A stretch of 64,000 nucleotides of DNA from Flavobacterium muglaense (GCF_014305155.1 NZ_JACRUK010000005.1:62001-126000), one strand, 5' to 3'. Shown: positions 45,086 through 54,506, counted from the first letter of the stretch. Program-made: numbers and translations. Notes: generated from the sequence alone by a model not told the origin.

Positions 45086-46074
45086 AATTCTCTTTGATTA
45101 TTTGTACCTATATGCGTCCTGAACCTTTGCTGAAATTATTACTATCAGTACAGCAGCAAACGGTATATCCAGACGAAATTTTAATTGTTGATGGTTCTAC
45201 GGATGACGCTACAAAGGCAATTTTGCAGATGCATGTTATTGATAATATAAGATATTATAAGGTTTTAGACCACGAACGAGGTTTAACCAAGCAACGTAAT
45301 TATGGTGTTGCACGTGTGGGTGAGGAGATAGAAGTGGTTTGTTTTCTTGATGATGACACTGTTTTAGAAAGCGATTACTTTGAACAAATTTTAAAAACAT
45401 ATAGTGATTATCCTGAAGCTCTAGGGGTAGGAGGCTATATTATAAATGAAACTAAAAGTGAGTTTGTAGGCTATGATTATAAACCAATAATTAAAGAATA
45501 TTATTTTGATGGCTGGAAGCAAAAAGACGGTAGTCGTTTTGTGATGCGCAAAAAACTGGGTCTCGATAGTGATTGCCCGCCCGGATATTCATCCATGTAT
45601 TCGCACGGACGCAGTGTGGGGTTTTTACCTCCAAGCGGCAAAATATATCCTGTAGAAATGTTGATGGGAGGCGTTTCGTCTTTTAGGAAAACAGTTTTTA
45701 ATACCCTTCAGTTTTCCACTTATTTTGAAGGTTATGGTTTGTATGAAGACGCCGATTTTACATTGAGAGTTTCTAAAATAGGGAAATTATATTTGAATAC
45801 TGCAGCAAAACTAAATCACTACCATGATGCCGCTGGTAGACCTAATCAGTACTTATATGGCAAAATGGTGGTACGAAATGGCTGGTATGTATGGCGTACT
45901 AAAAATCCAAACCCAATATTTAAACATCAATTAAAATGGCACGCCATTACTATTTTATTAACGGTGATTCGTTTTACAAATGTAATTACAAGTTCAAGTA
46001 GAAAAGAAGCATTTACCGAAGCCTTGGGTAGAACGGTAGGTTGGTGGAGTTTGTTGATTAATAAACCAAAATAA
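45082..46074 (+). CDS. Glycosyltransferase family 2
   Basis: A 330-residue GT-A enzyme. FSLIICTYMRPEPLL near 3-17, ILIVDGSTDDATK near 33-45, HERGLTKQRNYGV near 66-78 and VCFLDDDTVLE near 87-97 are the typical motifs. GLYEDADFTLRVSK near 224-237 is the acceptor-side ED motif. It resembles the C-terminal half of the preceding protein, so the two may act in sequence. The start overlaps the upstream stop by 4 bases (ATGA). Confidence 0.9.
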   Translation: MKFSLIICTYMRPEPLLKLLLSVQQQTVYPDEILIVDGSTDDATKAILQMHVIDNIRYYKVLDHERGLTKQRNYGVARVGEEIEVVCFLDDDTVLESDYFEQILKTYSDYPEALGVGGYIINETKSEFVGYDYKPIIKEYYFDGWKQKDGSRFVMRKKLGLDSDCPPGYSSMYSHGRSVGFLPPSGKIYPVEMLMGGVSSFRKTVFNTLQFSTYFEGYGLYEDADFTLRVSKIGKLYLNTAAKLNHYHDAAGRPNQYLYGKMVVRNGWYVWRTKNPNPIFKHQLKWHAITILLTVIRFTNVITSSSRKEAFTEALGRTVGWWSLLINKPK

Positions 46075-46101
46075 TTTTTCTATTTGCGATTGCACTGATA
46101 T

Positions 46102-47055
46102 ATGATGAAAAAGATAGAATTACTAAATATTCCTAATTACTATACCTCCTATTATTTATTAGGATTACAACAGGTCTGTATTTTAATTTTTAAAATGGAT
46201 ATTAATTTTATTGGTTATAATAATAAACCAGTCCTTGTTTTTAGAATGGATGGTAAAATTGTAGTGATTGACAATGATGATCCTGTAGGGGTACATCAAG
46301 ATTTATATGATATTTGCAGTTTGTATTTTGTTACAAATAAGTTAATGGGGCATGCTGCTTATGAGCAGCCTAAGGTTAAACCTTTATATCCTCATTATCC
46401 TGTCAATATAGTCACGCTGTATTGTCGTGTTTTTGGTATTGGCTTGTTTCGTTTTTTGAAACTGAAAGAGGTAGTTAGACAGTTGTATATACTAGTTCGA
46501 AGACCAGTGTATGAAAATTACAAAGTTAGATTTGAAAAGGAAAATTTTATTTTTTTCTCGTCAAATATTTGGAAAAAAGAATCGGAGACTAATGAAATAA
46601 GAGCGGCGTTTATTCGTTTTTGTAGAGCAGATAGCAGAATAAAATTTGAAGGAGGTTTTGTTCCTCGGTCAGATGGTTTTAATTATGGTTATGATAATGA
46701 GCTTAATAGTAAAAAGTATTCGCCAATGAAATTTTCAAAATTGAATGCTAAATCATTGGTAGCCTTAAATAATCCCGCTGTTTGTGGTGCCATAAGTTGG
46801 AGATTAGCCGAATATTTAAATCAAGGTTTATTTGTTTTGTCGTTTCCTTTTAAAGTTCAATTGCCCAATGATTTTGTGAATAGTTCTGGTATTTATTCAA
46901 TTACAGCTGTAGCACACTACAAAGAGGTACTGGATTATGTAATTGAAAATCCTGAAGCTCATAAAGTCATTGGCGCTAAAGCTAAATTATACTTTGACAC
47001 CTATTGCACACCATTGGCTCAGGCACATTATATTATTAATTCTCTTGTTGAATAG
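46102..47055 (+). CDS. Uncharacterised protein, possibly a divergent glycosyltransferase
   Basis: A 317-residue protein that I do not recognise. The C-terminal third has KLNAKSLVALNNPAVCGAIS followed by WRLAEYLNQGLFVLSFPF near 237-273, which resembles the nucleotide-sugar side of GT-B enzymes of the exostosin or GT1-like type (a hydroxyl-rich stretch, then a leucine-rich helix and a beta strand). The N-terminal half lacks an obvious acceptor-domain motif. Neighbours on both sides are glycosyltransferases, so a glycan-related role is likely. It lies 27 bases after the GT2 gene. Confidence 0.55.
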   Translation: MMKKIELLNIPNYYTSYYLLGLQQVCILIFKMDINFIGYNNKPVLVFRMDGKIVVIDNDDPVGVHQDLYDICSLYFVTNKLMGHAAYEQPKVKPLYPHYPVNIVTLYCRVFGIGLFRFLKLKEVVRQLYILVRRPVYENYKVRFEKENFIFFSSNIWKKESETNEIRAAFIRFCRADSRIKFEGGFVPRSDGFNYGYDNELNSKKYSPMKFSKLNAKSLVALNNPAVCGAISWRLAEYLNQGLFVLSFPFKVQLPNDFVNSSGIYSITAVAHYKEVLDYVIENPEAHKVIGAKAKLYFDTYCTPLAQAHYIINSLVE

Positions 47056-47089
47056 TTAATACTGCTGTTCGCCTTTTAAGTTCATAAAT

Positions 47090-48205
47090 ATGCGATTTTT
47101 AATCTTAACTCATGTTCCACATATCATTGAAAGTGATCACTATTTTGCTTACGCACCTTACGTTCGAGAGATGAATATTTGGACACCAAATATTGATGAT
47201 GTAGTTATTGTAGCTCCAGTTGACAATAGTTTGAAAACAGCTATACATTTGGCTTATGAGAAACAAAACATTCGGTTTATAAGCATTGAAAATTTTGATG
47301 TTTTAAGTTTAAAAGGCAGTTTGCGTACTTTTGTTAAAATCCCAAAAATACTGTGGATATTATATAAATCCATGCGTCAGGCAGATCATATTCACCTTCG
47401 TTGCCCTGGAAATATAGGATTACTAGCTTGCTTTGTTCAAATTTTATTTCCAAACAAAAAGAAAACAGCCAAGTACGCAGGGAATTGGGATCCGAAATCA
47501 AAGCAGCCTTGGACTTATAAATTGCAGCAGAAAATACTTCAAAATACTTTTTTGACTAGAAATATGCAGGTTTTAATTTACGGCACATGGGAAGGGCAAA
47601 CTAAAAATTGCAAATCATTTTTTACAGCCAGTTATTTTGAAAACGAAAAAAAGGATTTGGTGGTTAAAAATTTAGATTCAACTATTAGATTTATGTTTGT
47701 TGGTGCCTTGGTGAAAGGAAAAAATCCTTTGTATGCCATACGTTTAGTAGAGGGTTTAATACGTAAAGGGTTCAATGTTGGCTTGGATTTATATGGTGAT
47801 GGTATTGAAAGAAACAATTTAGAAGCCTATATTGCAGCAAATAGTTTAAGTAGATTTATTACCCTACAAGGGAATCAAGATAAAGAGGCTTTGAAAAAAG
47901 CATACCAACAAAGTCATTTTACACTGCTGCCTTCTGAAAGTGAAGGTTGGCCAAAAGCAATTGCTGAGGCCATGTTTTGGGGATCAGTGCCTGTTGCAAC
48001 TGCAGTTTCTTGCGTTCCCTTTATGTTAGATTATGAAAGTAGAGGAGTGTTGTTGACTATGAACATAAATGATGATATCGAAAAATTGATCACTATTTTA
48101 CAAAATAATAATGACTATAAAATAAAGCAAAAACGCGCCTTCGATTGGTCTCAACAGTATACGCTTGACCTTTTTGAAACGGAAATAAAAAAACTATTGA
48201 TCTAA
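47090..48205 (+). CDS. Glycosyltransferase family 4
   Basis: A 371-residue GT-B enzyme. HIHLRCPGNIGLLAC near 101-115 and KYAGNWDPKSKQPW near 128-141 lie in the first domain. FMFVGALVKGKNPLYAIRLV near 202-221 starts the donor domain, and LLPSESEGWPKAIAEAMFWGSVP near 283-305 (in part SESEGWPKAIAEAMFW) is the GT4 donor site. It overlaps the next GT4 by a single base (TAATG). Confidence 0.9.
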   Translation: MRFLILTHVPHIIESDHYFAYAPYVREMNIWTPNIDDVVIVAPVDNSLKTAIHLAYEKQNIRFISIENFDVLSLKGSLRTFVKIPKILWILYKSMRQADHIHLRCPGNIGLLACFVQILFPNKKKTAKYAGNWDPKSKQPWTYKLQQKILQNTFLTRNMQVLIYGTWEGQTKNCKSFFTASYFENEKKDLVVKNLDSTIRFMFVGALVKGKNPLYAIRLVEGLIRKGFNVGLDLYGDGIERNNLEAYIAANSLSRFITLQGNQDKEALKKAYQQSHFTLLPSESEGWPKAIAEAMFWGSVPVATAVSCVPFMLDYESRGVLLTMNINDDIEKLITILQNNNDYKIKQKRAFDWSQQYTLDLFETEIKKLLI

Positions 48206-49296
48206 TGCGTATTATTCAAATCATAGATTCTCTTGAAATTGGCGGTGCAGAAAGGATGGCTGTTAACTATGCTAACGCACTAGCGGACGAAATTGATTTT
48301 TCGGGATTAGTAGTGAGTCGTAAAGAGGGAGCGTTGCAGGAGCAACTGAATGAAAAAGTTGACTATCTTTTTTTGAATAAAAAGGCGAGTTTTGATCTCT
48401 GGGCGCTTTGGCGATTGAGAAAATTTGTTTTAAAAAATCAAGTAGCAATAATTCATGCTCACAGTACTTCTTTTTTTATTGCATTTCTTTTAAAGTTAAT
48501 TTGTCCATCAGTAAAAATGATCTGGCATGATCACTATGGAAATAGTGAGTTTCTGGATAAAAGATCAGTTTGGTTACTAAAAACGATTTTGCCTTTTTTT
48601 GCAGGCGTTATTGTGGTTAATCAAAAACTAAAAAATTGGGCCAGTAATGAACTGCATTTTAGTAATAGTCTGTATTTACCCAATTTTGTGAGCGAGCAAA
48701 ATTACAATAACGAGAATAAAACAACAATTTTGCATGGTATTGATGGCAAGCGAATTGTATGTTTGGCAAATTTGCGATTTCAAAAAAATCATTTTTTAGT
48801 TTTGAGACTGGCTGAGAAATTGCTCAAAACGAATCCTGATTGGACATTTCACTTGGTTGGGAAAGATTTTCAAGATGAATATGCTACTACAATAAAAAAT
48901 CAAATTACAGACAAAGGATTAAGTGAGCAGGTTTATTTATACGATAGTATAACAGCTATAGCTGCCGTTTTGGAGCAATCTACAATAGGTATTCTTACAT
49001 CACAGTCCGAAGGTTTACCGCTTGCTCTATTAGAATACGGATTATTTAAGAAACCTGTTGTAGTTACAAATGTTGGTGAAGTAGCCACGGTAGTGACTCA
49101 GGATGTCAATGGCTTGGTGATTGCTCTTGATAATGAGCAATTGTTTTTGGATTCATTAGTAAAGCTAATTAATGACGAAAGCTTGAGAGTACAATTAGGT
49201 AATAGGTTGTATCAAACAATAAATGATAAATACACGGGGGAAAGTGTAGTTGAACACTATATGAATTGGATAAAACGTACGATTAAAAATGAATAA
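48205..49296 (+). CDS. Glycosyltransferase family 4
   Basis: A 363-residue GT-B enzyme. IIQIIDSLEIGGAERMAVNYA near 3-23 has the Gly-Gly-Ala-Glu-Arg loop typical of many GT4 enzymes, IHAHSTSFFIAFLL lies near 86-99, IVCLANLRFQKNHFLVLRLA near 188-207 and LTSQSEGLPLALLEYGLFKKP near 268-288 forms the donor site. It overlaps the Wzy/ligase-like gene by 8 bases. Confidence 0.92.
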   Translation: MRIIQIIDSLEIGGAERMAVNYANALADEIDFSGLVVSRKEGALQEQLNEKVDYLFLNKKASFDLWALWRLRKFVLKNQVAIIHAHSTSFFIAFLLKLICPSVKMIWHDHYGNSEFLDKRSVWLLKTILPFFAGVIVVNQKLKNWASNELHFSNSLYLPNFVSEQNYNNENKTTILHGIDGKRIVCLANLRFQKNHFLVLRLAEKLLKTNPDWTFHLVGKDFQDEYATTIKNQITDKGLSEQVYLYDSITAIAAVLEQSTIGILTSQSEGLPLALLEYGLFKKPVVVTNVGEVATVVTQDVNGLVIALDNEQLFLDSLVKLINDESLRVQLGNRLYQTINDKYTGESVVEHYMNWIKRTIKNE

Positions 49297-50626
49297 AGAA
49301 GAAAGTAATTATCTTAAAGTAATTTTATTCCATGTTGGGATCGGTTTGTTGATATTCCTCTTTCCCTTTATGTCAAAAATTTATGGGTATTCTACTATTA
49401 TACTGGGACTTTATTATGTGATAAAAACCGAAAATAAGAACAACGAGGCTTTACTTGTTGCGGGTTATGTTGTAGGTAGTGAAGTGTTGCTGCGTATGAC
49501 AGGTGGTAATGTTACCTATGAATTTTCTAAGTATGGGGTAATGATCTTTGTGTTGCTGGGTATGTATTACAGTGGGATTTCTAAGGGTGCGATTCCTTAT
49601 TGGATCTTTATATTGTTACTGATTCCTGGCGTGGTCCTGTCTACTTTTGTGCTTAATTTTGACTCGAATTTAAGAAATAGTATTGTATTTAATATTTCCG
49701 GTCCTATTTGTTTGGCATTAGCTTCATTGTACACGTATAGAAGGAGGGTTAGCTTGAGGCAAATGAATAACATCTTGTTATCGATTGGATTACCTATTGT
49801 TTCCTGTACCGTTTATTTGATTTTTTATACGCCCAATGTACAAGATGTTGTTACGGGCACACAGTCTAATTTTGAAACTTCGGGAGGATTTGGACCTAAT
49901 CAAGTGGCTACTATTCTAGGTTTAGGGGTCTTTATCTTTTTTTCTAGAATTATCTTGGAGTCCAAATCGAAGTATGTGTTATTAATCAATTTGATTGTGG
50001 TTTTTAATATTGGCTATCGCGGTATGGTGACTTTTTCAAGAGGAGGAATGATTACCGGTTTTTTAATGATTGTTTTATTACTGCTGTTCTTGTATTATAA
50101 ATCTAATAAAGGGGGTAAAATAAAACTCAATTATATTTTTATATTGGTTTTCATTATGCTAGCCGCTATTTGGAGCTATACCTCTTTGCAAACTAATGGA
50201 CTAATTAATAAAAGATATGCCAATCAAGATGCTGCTGGTCGTGCGAAGGAGAGTCAGTTTACAGGACGGGAAGAAGTGGCTCAAAATGAAATACAACTTT
50301 TTCTCGATAACCCTCTTCTAGGTGTTGGTGTTGGTAAAGGGGTTGAAATTAGAGAGCAACAAACCGGGGTTTTTATCGTTTCCCATGATGAGATTACGCG
50401 CATGCTTGCGGAACATGGTACACTTGGAGTTTTGGGATTGCTGATCCTTTTTTTGACACCGCTCGTATTGTACCTCGAAAATAAGTTTAACATGTATTTG
50501 TTATGTTTCGTTACCTTTTGGTTTTTAACCATTAATCACGCAGCAATGCGAACCGCTGTTCCGGCATTTATATACGCCTTGTCTATTTTACAGGTGCAAT
50601 TGGGAGATTCAAAAAAAGAGACTTAG
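49289..50626 (+). CDS. O-antigen polymerase/ligase-like membrane protein (Wzy/WaaL superfamily)
   Basis: A 445-residue polytopic protein with about eleven helices. TFSRGGMITGFLMIVLLLLF near 249-268 resembles the Wzy_C/O-antigen ligase region (a conserved Arg in a periplasmic-side loop beside a helix), and a large loop with GREEVAQNEIQLFLDNPLLG near 325-344 is typical of the O-antigen ligase family, where this GR-E and NPLLGVG pattern is frequent. It could be a second Wzy polymerase or the WaaL ligase that joins glycan to lipid A core. It overlaps the preceding GT4 by 8 bases. Confidence 0.85.
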   Translation: MNKEESNYLKVILFHVGIGLLIFLFPFMSKIYGYSTIILGLYYVIKTENKNNEALLVAGYVVGSEVLLRMTGGNVTYEFSKYGVMIFVLLGMYYSGISKGAIPYWIFILLLIPGVVLSTFVLNFDSNLRNSIVFNISGPICLALASLYTYRRRVSLRQMNNILLSIGLPIVSCTVYLIFYTPNVQDVVTGTQSNFETSGGFGPNQVATILGLGVFIFFSRIILESKSKYVLLINLIVVFNIGYRGMVTFSRGGMITGFLMIVLLLLFLYYKSNKGGKIKLNYIFILVFIMLAAIWSYTSLQTNGLINKRYANQDAAGRAKESQFTGREEVAQNEIQLFLDNPLLGVGVGKGVEIREQQTGVFIVSHDEITRMLAEHGTLGVLGLLILFLTPLVLYLENKFNMYLLCFVTFWFLTINHAAMRTAVPAFIYALSILQVQLGDSKKET

Positions 50627-50636
50627 AATAGTTTTC

Positions 50637-50663
50637 TTTGTTACTTTTTTTGCGCTAAATTGC
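50637..50663 (+). promoter_or_regulatory. Weak promoter candidate before the second sugar transferase
   Basis: TTTG at 50637-50640 and TAAATTGC at 50656-50663 are separated by 15 bases, near but not on the Bacteroidota consensus. The gene start is 20 bases downstream. Confidence 0.3.
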
Positions 50664-50682
50664 GACAATTACCACAATTATT

Positions 50683-52074
50683 ATGTCAAAACACAAAATG
50701 CATTTTGAAATATCAGAGCGAAAGATGATTCTTCATTTCTTTGATGTGGTTTTTGTATTAGGGGCTTTGTATCTGGCAGGGAGTGTTTTCGAATTGGAAT
50801 ACCTTAAATTTTCTGTTCATAATCCTTTATATACACTATTCTTGATTGTATATCTCAACGTTTTTGGGATCATTTTCGAATTATACAATCTTCAAGTTGC
50901 AAGCAGTGAATACCTAGTTTTAAAGAGTATTTTACTAACAGTTTCTACAACAGTTTTAGTCTATCTATTGACTCCATTTATTTCTCCTGTCCTGCCTTCT
51001 AATCGGTTGCAAATTTTGGTTTTCTTCCTAGTCTTTTTCTTAATTTTGGTCCTTTGGCGACTTTTTTATGTTCGGTTTTTAGCCTCTACGCGCTTTATTC
51101 AAAATGCAGTTTTAATTTGTGATAAGGAGGAGGTTGAAGAGTTGATTGTAGGTCTCGAGAATATTGATCCTCATTATCGAATTATTGCTTACGTCAATGC
51201 CGACTCGATTATTGATGATTACTCACAACATGATTACGTACAGCATGTTAAAAGAGAAGATTTAGAATTTTTTGTAAAGGAAAAAGGAATTTCTGAGATT
51301 GTTATTGCTTCCAAAAACACACAAGGAATTACCTCGGACTTATACCATCAGTTATTAATGCTTTTAGAATCAGGAAAAGTGATTCGGGAATACACCCAAG
51401 TATACGAGAGTAAAACACAAAGAATTCCAGTGCAGTTTATGGCGCGTGATTTTTATCGATTTTTTCCATTCAGTCGTTCCAATCATAATAAATTGTACTT
51501 GTCTATTGTTCGAATTTTAGAAGTTGGGATTTCTTTGATTGGTGTAGGGGTAGGCTTGTTGCTGCTGCCGCTATTGGTAGCTGGTAACGCCATTGGTAAT
51601 AAAGGAAAGTTGTTTTATAGTCAGCAACGTATAGGTAAGGATGGACAAGTGTTCAGCATCTTGAAATTTAGGACTATGGTTGCAAATGCAGAGCGCAATG
51701 GTGCTGTTTTTGCGGTTAGCAATGATGTTCGAATAACCCGTTTTGGTACCTTTTTACGAAAAACAAGGATTGATGAATTGCCACAATTTATCAATATCTT
51801 AAAAGGAGAAATGGCTGTTATAGGACCGCGTCCTGAGCGTCCCGAAATTGTAAAACAAATTGCGGGAATGATGCCTTTTTACGAAACCAGACATATTATA
51901 AAACCTGGACTTACAGGTTGGGCACAAGTGAAATACTCCTACGGTGAAAATATTGACGACAGTTTAATCAAACTACAGTATGACTTATACTACATCAAGC
52001 ATCGTAGTTTTTATCTGGATTTAAACATTACTCTTAAAACAATTACGACTGTTTTATTCTACAGAGGGCAATAG
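50683..52074 (+). CDS. Polyprenyl-phosphate hexose-1-phosphate transferase (WbaP/WcaJ-like, long form)
   Basis: A 463-residue initiating transferase with four N-terminal membrane helices (within residues 10-125), a Rossmann-like middle domain (about 130-245) and a C-terminal catalytic domain. FYSQQRIGKDGQVFSILKFRT near 308-328, KTRIDELPQFINILKGEMAVIG near 362-383 (Asp-Glu catalytic pair) and GPRPERPE follow, with GLTGWAQVKYSYG near 409-421. It puts the first sugar phosphate onto undecaprenyl phosphate. Together with the short PglC-like enzyme at 8631-9233 it implies two initiation events. It ends the polysaccharide locus and converges on the DUF4105 gene with a 3-base gap. Confidence 0.92.
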   Translation: MSKHKMHFEISERKMILHFFDVVFVLGALYLAGSVFELEYLKFSVHNPLYTLFLIVYLNVFGIIFELYNLQVASSEYLVLKSILLTVSTTVLVYLLTPFISPVLPSNRLQILVFFLVFFLILVLWRLFYVRFLASTRFIQNAVLICDKEEVEELIVGLENIDPHYRIIAYVNADSIIDDYSQHDYVQHVKREDLEFFVKEKGISEIVIASKNTQGITSDLYHQLLMLLESGKVIREYTQVYESKTQRIPVQFMARDFYRFFPFSRSNHNKLYLSIVRILEVGISLIGVGVGLLLLPLLVAGNAIGNKGKLFYSQQRIGKDGQVFSILKFRTMVANAERNGAVFAVSNDVRITRFGTFLRKTRIDELPQFINILKGEMAVIGPRPERPEIVKQIAGMMPFYETRHIIKPGLTGWAQVKYSYGENIDDSLIKLQYDLYYIKHRSFYLDLNITLKTITTVLFYRGQ

Positions 52075-52077
52075 TTT

Positions 52078-53229
52078 TTAAGCCCGGATTTTGTTCGTGT
52101 GCATTTTGTTTTTCTGTATTCTTAAAATGATTTTGATCAATAAAAAAGCACTAGTTGCGATCAAAGGAAGTACAATCAATAAATGGGCTTTATTGGCTAC
52201 TATAACTAGATATACAATCAAAGAAGCGATGTTAAAATACACCAGATTTCGCATCATTTTACTGTTCTTTATCCAATAATAAAAGGCAAGAATTAATAAG
52301 CTAGGATTGAATAATAGCGCATTGTAATTGTAGGCTAATTCATGATGCGATGAGTAAAAACCAATAAAAATAAAGAACAATCCCAATATTCCCATAGTGA
52401 CAAAATAGAATTGGCGTAGGACTTTTTTATTGATGCTTACAATTAATAATAAAAATAGAATATAACTGTATATGTTGTTCCATAAAGAGTTTTCAGGAAC
52501 GTCGTTTGTAGCGAGTAATATTGTGCTTTCTTTGGCTAATGGCTGTCCTTGAAATTGAACCATTTTTAAACTTTTTAATAGCTCGAATGGTAAAAAAATA
52601 TGGGTGCCTAATTCGTCTACTTTTGTTCCAAAGATGATACTTGTTCCTAATTGTTCATAGAAATGATTATCAAAATAGGGGTATAGAATGGAGCGATAAG
52701 TAATATCGGTATCTGTTTTTTTAACAATTGCTTGTGTGCCTAAGGTTTTGTTGATGATGTCTACAACCATAGACGTACAGTTTTTATCAATAAATTTATA
52801 AGTGTAATGGCTGTCTCCAGATGATACAGATTGGTTGAGGTTGTCAAATAATTGTTGTTTTTTATCTAATGATATATTCAATTCCTGCTCATAAACAGCC
52901 CTTCTTTCATATTGATATTCATTCATGAAATCGTTAAACGGATGGGTTACTGCAAAATATTGTAGATCTCCTTTGGTGAATTTAGCAACAAAATTGGGTG
53001 TGTTAAAGTCAAAAGCGCCATAGTTGTATACAAGATCTATAAAATTAGGAGCATCAGTAATGCGGATCGCAGTATGGCCAAATAGTGAGTACGATTCATT
53101 TCCTGTTCCACAAGTTAGGACGCTAACTTTAGCGTCTTGCGATAAAATAGCTGATTGAGCAAAAGAATTGTTGATTCCAGCTATGAAAAGGATGCTGAAA
53201 ATTATTTTTTGTAAAAGGGAATTTTTCAT
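52078..53229 (-). CDS. DUF4105 (Lnb N-terminal-like) membrane protein
   Basis: A 383-residue protein with a signal peptide (MKNSLLQKIIFSILFIAGIN...SFA) and an N-terminal periplasmic domain: VSVLTCGTGNESYSLFGHTAIRI near 35-57 and IDKNCTSMVVDIIN near 147-160, the DUF4105 pattern with a conserved Cys and His. From about residue 240 there are four to five membrane helices. Bacteroidota DUF4105 proteins resemble the Lnb lipoprotein N-acyltransferase domain and may modify lipoproteins; the exact activity is not established here. Downstream of it on the same strand is the PorV-like gene, 26 bases upstream in transcription order. Confidence 0.88.
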   Translation of the reverse strand: MKNSLLQKIIFSILFIAGINNSFAQSAILSQDAKVSVLTCGTGNESYSLFGHTAIRITDAPNFIDLVYNYGAFDFNTPNFVAKFTKGDLQYFAVTHPFNDFMNEYQYERRAVYEQELNISLDKKQQLFDNLNQSVSSGDSHYTYKFIDKNCTSMVVDIINKTLGTQAIVKKTDTDITYRSILYPYFDNHFYEQLGTSIIFGTKVDELGTHIFLPFELLKSLKMVQFQGQPLAKESTILLATNDVPENSLWNNIYSYILFLLLIVSINKKVLRQFYFVTMGILGLFFIFIGFYSSHHELAYNYNALLFNPSLLILAFYYWIKNSKMMRNLVYFNIASLIVYLVIVANKAHLLIVLPLIATSAFLLIKIILRIQKNKMHTNKIRA

Positions 53230-53255
53230 TATCGAGGTGGTAAAGTGATGAAATA

Positions 53256-54326
53256 TTAGTTTCTAAAAAGGGCTAAATCTACTTTTAAAGAAAAGATATT
53301 AGAATATAATGCGGCACTTTGATCTCCTAAATCAGTCAAAGCATAATCTACTTGAATGCCTTTGTATTTAAAACCGAGGCCTATATTGGGCTGAAATCCC
53401 ACTTTTTTAGTATTGTCTAATTGTTGGATATTTTGAAAGTTACCCACACCTGCTCTCAGGAAAACCAGATTGGTGTATCCAAATTCAAAACCTAGCGCTG
53501 GATCAATGCTTACAAAATCAGAAGATACAATGTCATTTGTTCTAGAAAAACGCATGTTTAAATTGGCTGCAGCCAAAAGGCTATAGTCGTATCGGATTAT
53601 AAATTTTTTTGAAAGTCCTAGCTGTGCTTTTGGTGCAGTAATCTCAGTGCTTTCAGGTAATTCTTGGTTTTGGCCAGGGACAGCATCGGCAATTTTTTGA
53701 TATTCATCTTCGTTAATATTCCATACATTATAAGTCGTGGTGATGTCTCGAAGCATCAAACCAAAATTCCAATTGTTGCGCTCGTACTGTAAACCTACGT
53801 CAAAACCAAAGCCCCAAGAATCTGCAAAATTACCGATGATACGTCTGATGATTTTGGCATTTACACCATATTGAAATCCTTGAACAGGCAGTTTGCGGGC
53901 ATACGAAAAAGTAAACCCGTAATCAGCAGTCGAAAATAAACTGATGCGGTTGTAATCAATATTGCCTTGACTGTCTATTAATTCGGTGGTGTTTAAGATA
54001 TCATCAACGCCAAAACGAATCAACGAAATCCCAAAAGCTGAACGATCGTCAATAGGTTTGGCGTATGCTATATAGTCGTACTGCGCAATATTGGCAAAAT
54101 AATTAGCATGCATCAAACCAATTTGAGTATCTTCTAGTTGTACTAATCCCGCTGGGTTCCAGTAAACCGAATTCACATCATTTGTCGATGCAACAGCAGT
54201 GTTTGCCATACCCAGAGCGGCAGCATCAACGCCGATATTCATAAACTCATTGGAATATTTTCTAACAGTTTGTGCGTAATTTACAGTGCAAACTAGTAAG
54301 AGAATAATAAATTGATGCTTTTTCAA
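53256..54326 (-). CDS. PorV/PorQ family outer-membrane beta-barrel protein
   Basis: About 356 residues with a signal peptide (LKKHQFIILLLVCTVNYAQ). The mature N-terminus carries NEFMNIGVDAAALGMANTAVAS and NSVYWNPAGL near 40-75, hallmarks of PorV/PorQ-type (FadL-like) barrels associated with the type IX secretion system. Alternating amphipathic strands continue to the C-terminus, which ends near FSLKVDLALFRN. The open frame extends to an ATG at 54365, but the TTG at 54326 fits a signal peptide start better, and a TATTTTTG box at 54363-54370 would overlap the longer start. Confidence 0.85.
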   Translation of the reverse strand: MKKHQFIILLLVCTVNYAQTVRKYSNEFMNIGVDAAALGMANTAVASTNDVNSVYWNPAGLVQLEDTQIGLMHANYFANIAQYDYIAYAKPIDDRSAFGISLIRFGVDDILNTTELIDSQGNIDYNRISLFSTADYGFTFSYARKLPVQGFQYGVNAKIIRRIIGNFADSWGFGFDVGLQYERNNWNFGLMLRDITTTYNVWNINEDEYQKIADAVPGQNQELPESTEITAPKAQLGLSKKFIIRYDYSLLAAANLNMRFSRTNDIVSSDFVSIDPALGFEFGYTNLVFLRAGVGNFQNIQQLDNTKKVGFQPNIGLGFKYKGIQVDYALTDLGDQSAALYSNIFSLKVDLALFRN

Positions 54327-54362
54327 TCTTTTTATTTTTAACTTAGAACATTTAAATTGCAT

Positions 54363-54370
54363 CAAAAATA
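54363..54370 (-). promoter_or_regulatory. Candidate -7 box for the PorV-like gene
   Basis: On the minus strand this reads TATTTTTG, matching TAnnTTTG. It overlaps the ATG at 54365 and therefore supports the TTG start at 54326. No TTG at the usual -33 distance was found. Confidence 0.4.
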
Positions 54371-54386
54371 TAATTTTTTAACGAGC

Positions 54387-54410
54387 TTATTTGACCATTT
54401 GTTCAAATAA
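54387..54410. promoter_or_regulatory. Inverted repeat between divergent genes (possible operator)
   Basis: TTATTTGA (54387-54394) and TCAAATAA (54403-54410) form an 8-bp perfect inverted repeat with an 8-base spacer, between the minus-strand PorV-like gene and the plus-strand pssA gene. Binding by a dimeric regulator is possible; nothing else supports it. Confidence 0.3.
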
Positions 54411-54456
54411 ATGATAAAGATGCTACGGCTTTTAACATTCTCTATTAAAAAGGAAG

Positions 54457-54484
54457 TTTGCATTGACTTATTATGCTAAATTTG
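54457..54484 (+). promoter_or_regulatory. Promoter of pssA
   Basis: TTTG at 54457-54460 and TAAATTTG at 54477-54484 are 16 bases apart, close to the Bacteroidota pattern (TTG/TTTG near -33 and TAnnTTTG near -7). The pssA ATG follows 22 bases later. Confidence 0.6.
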
Positions 54485-54506
54485 CACGCTGAGATTATAA
54501 ATTAAA

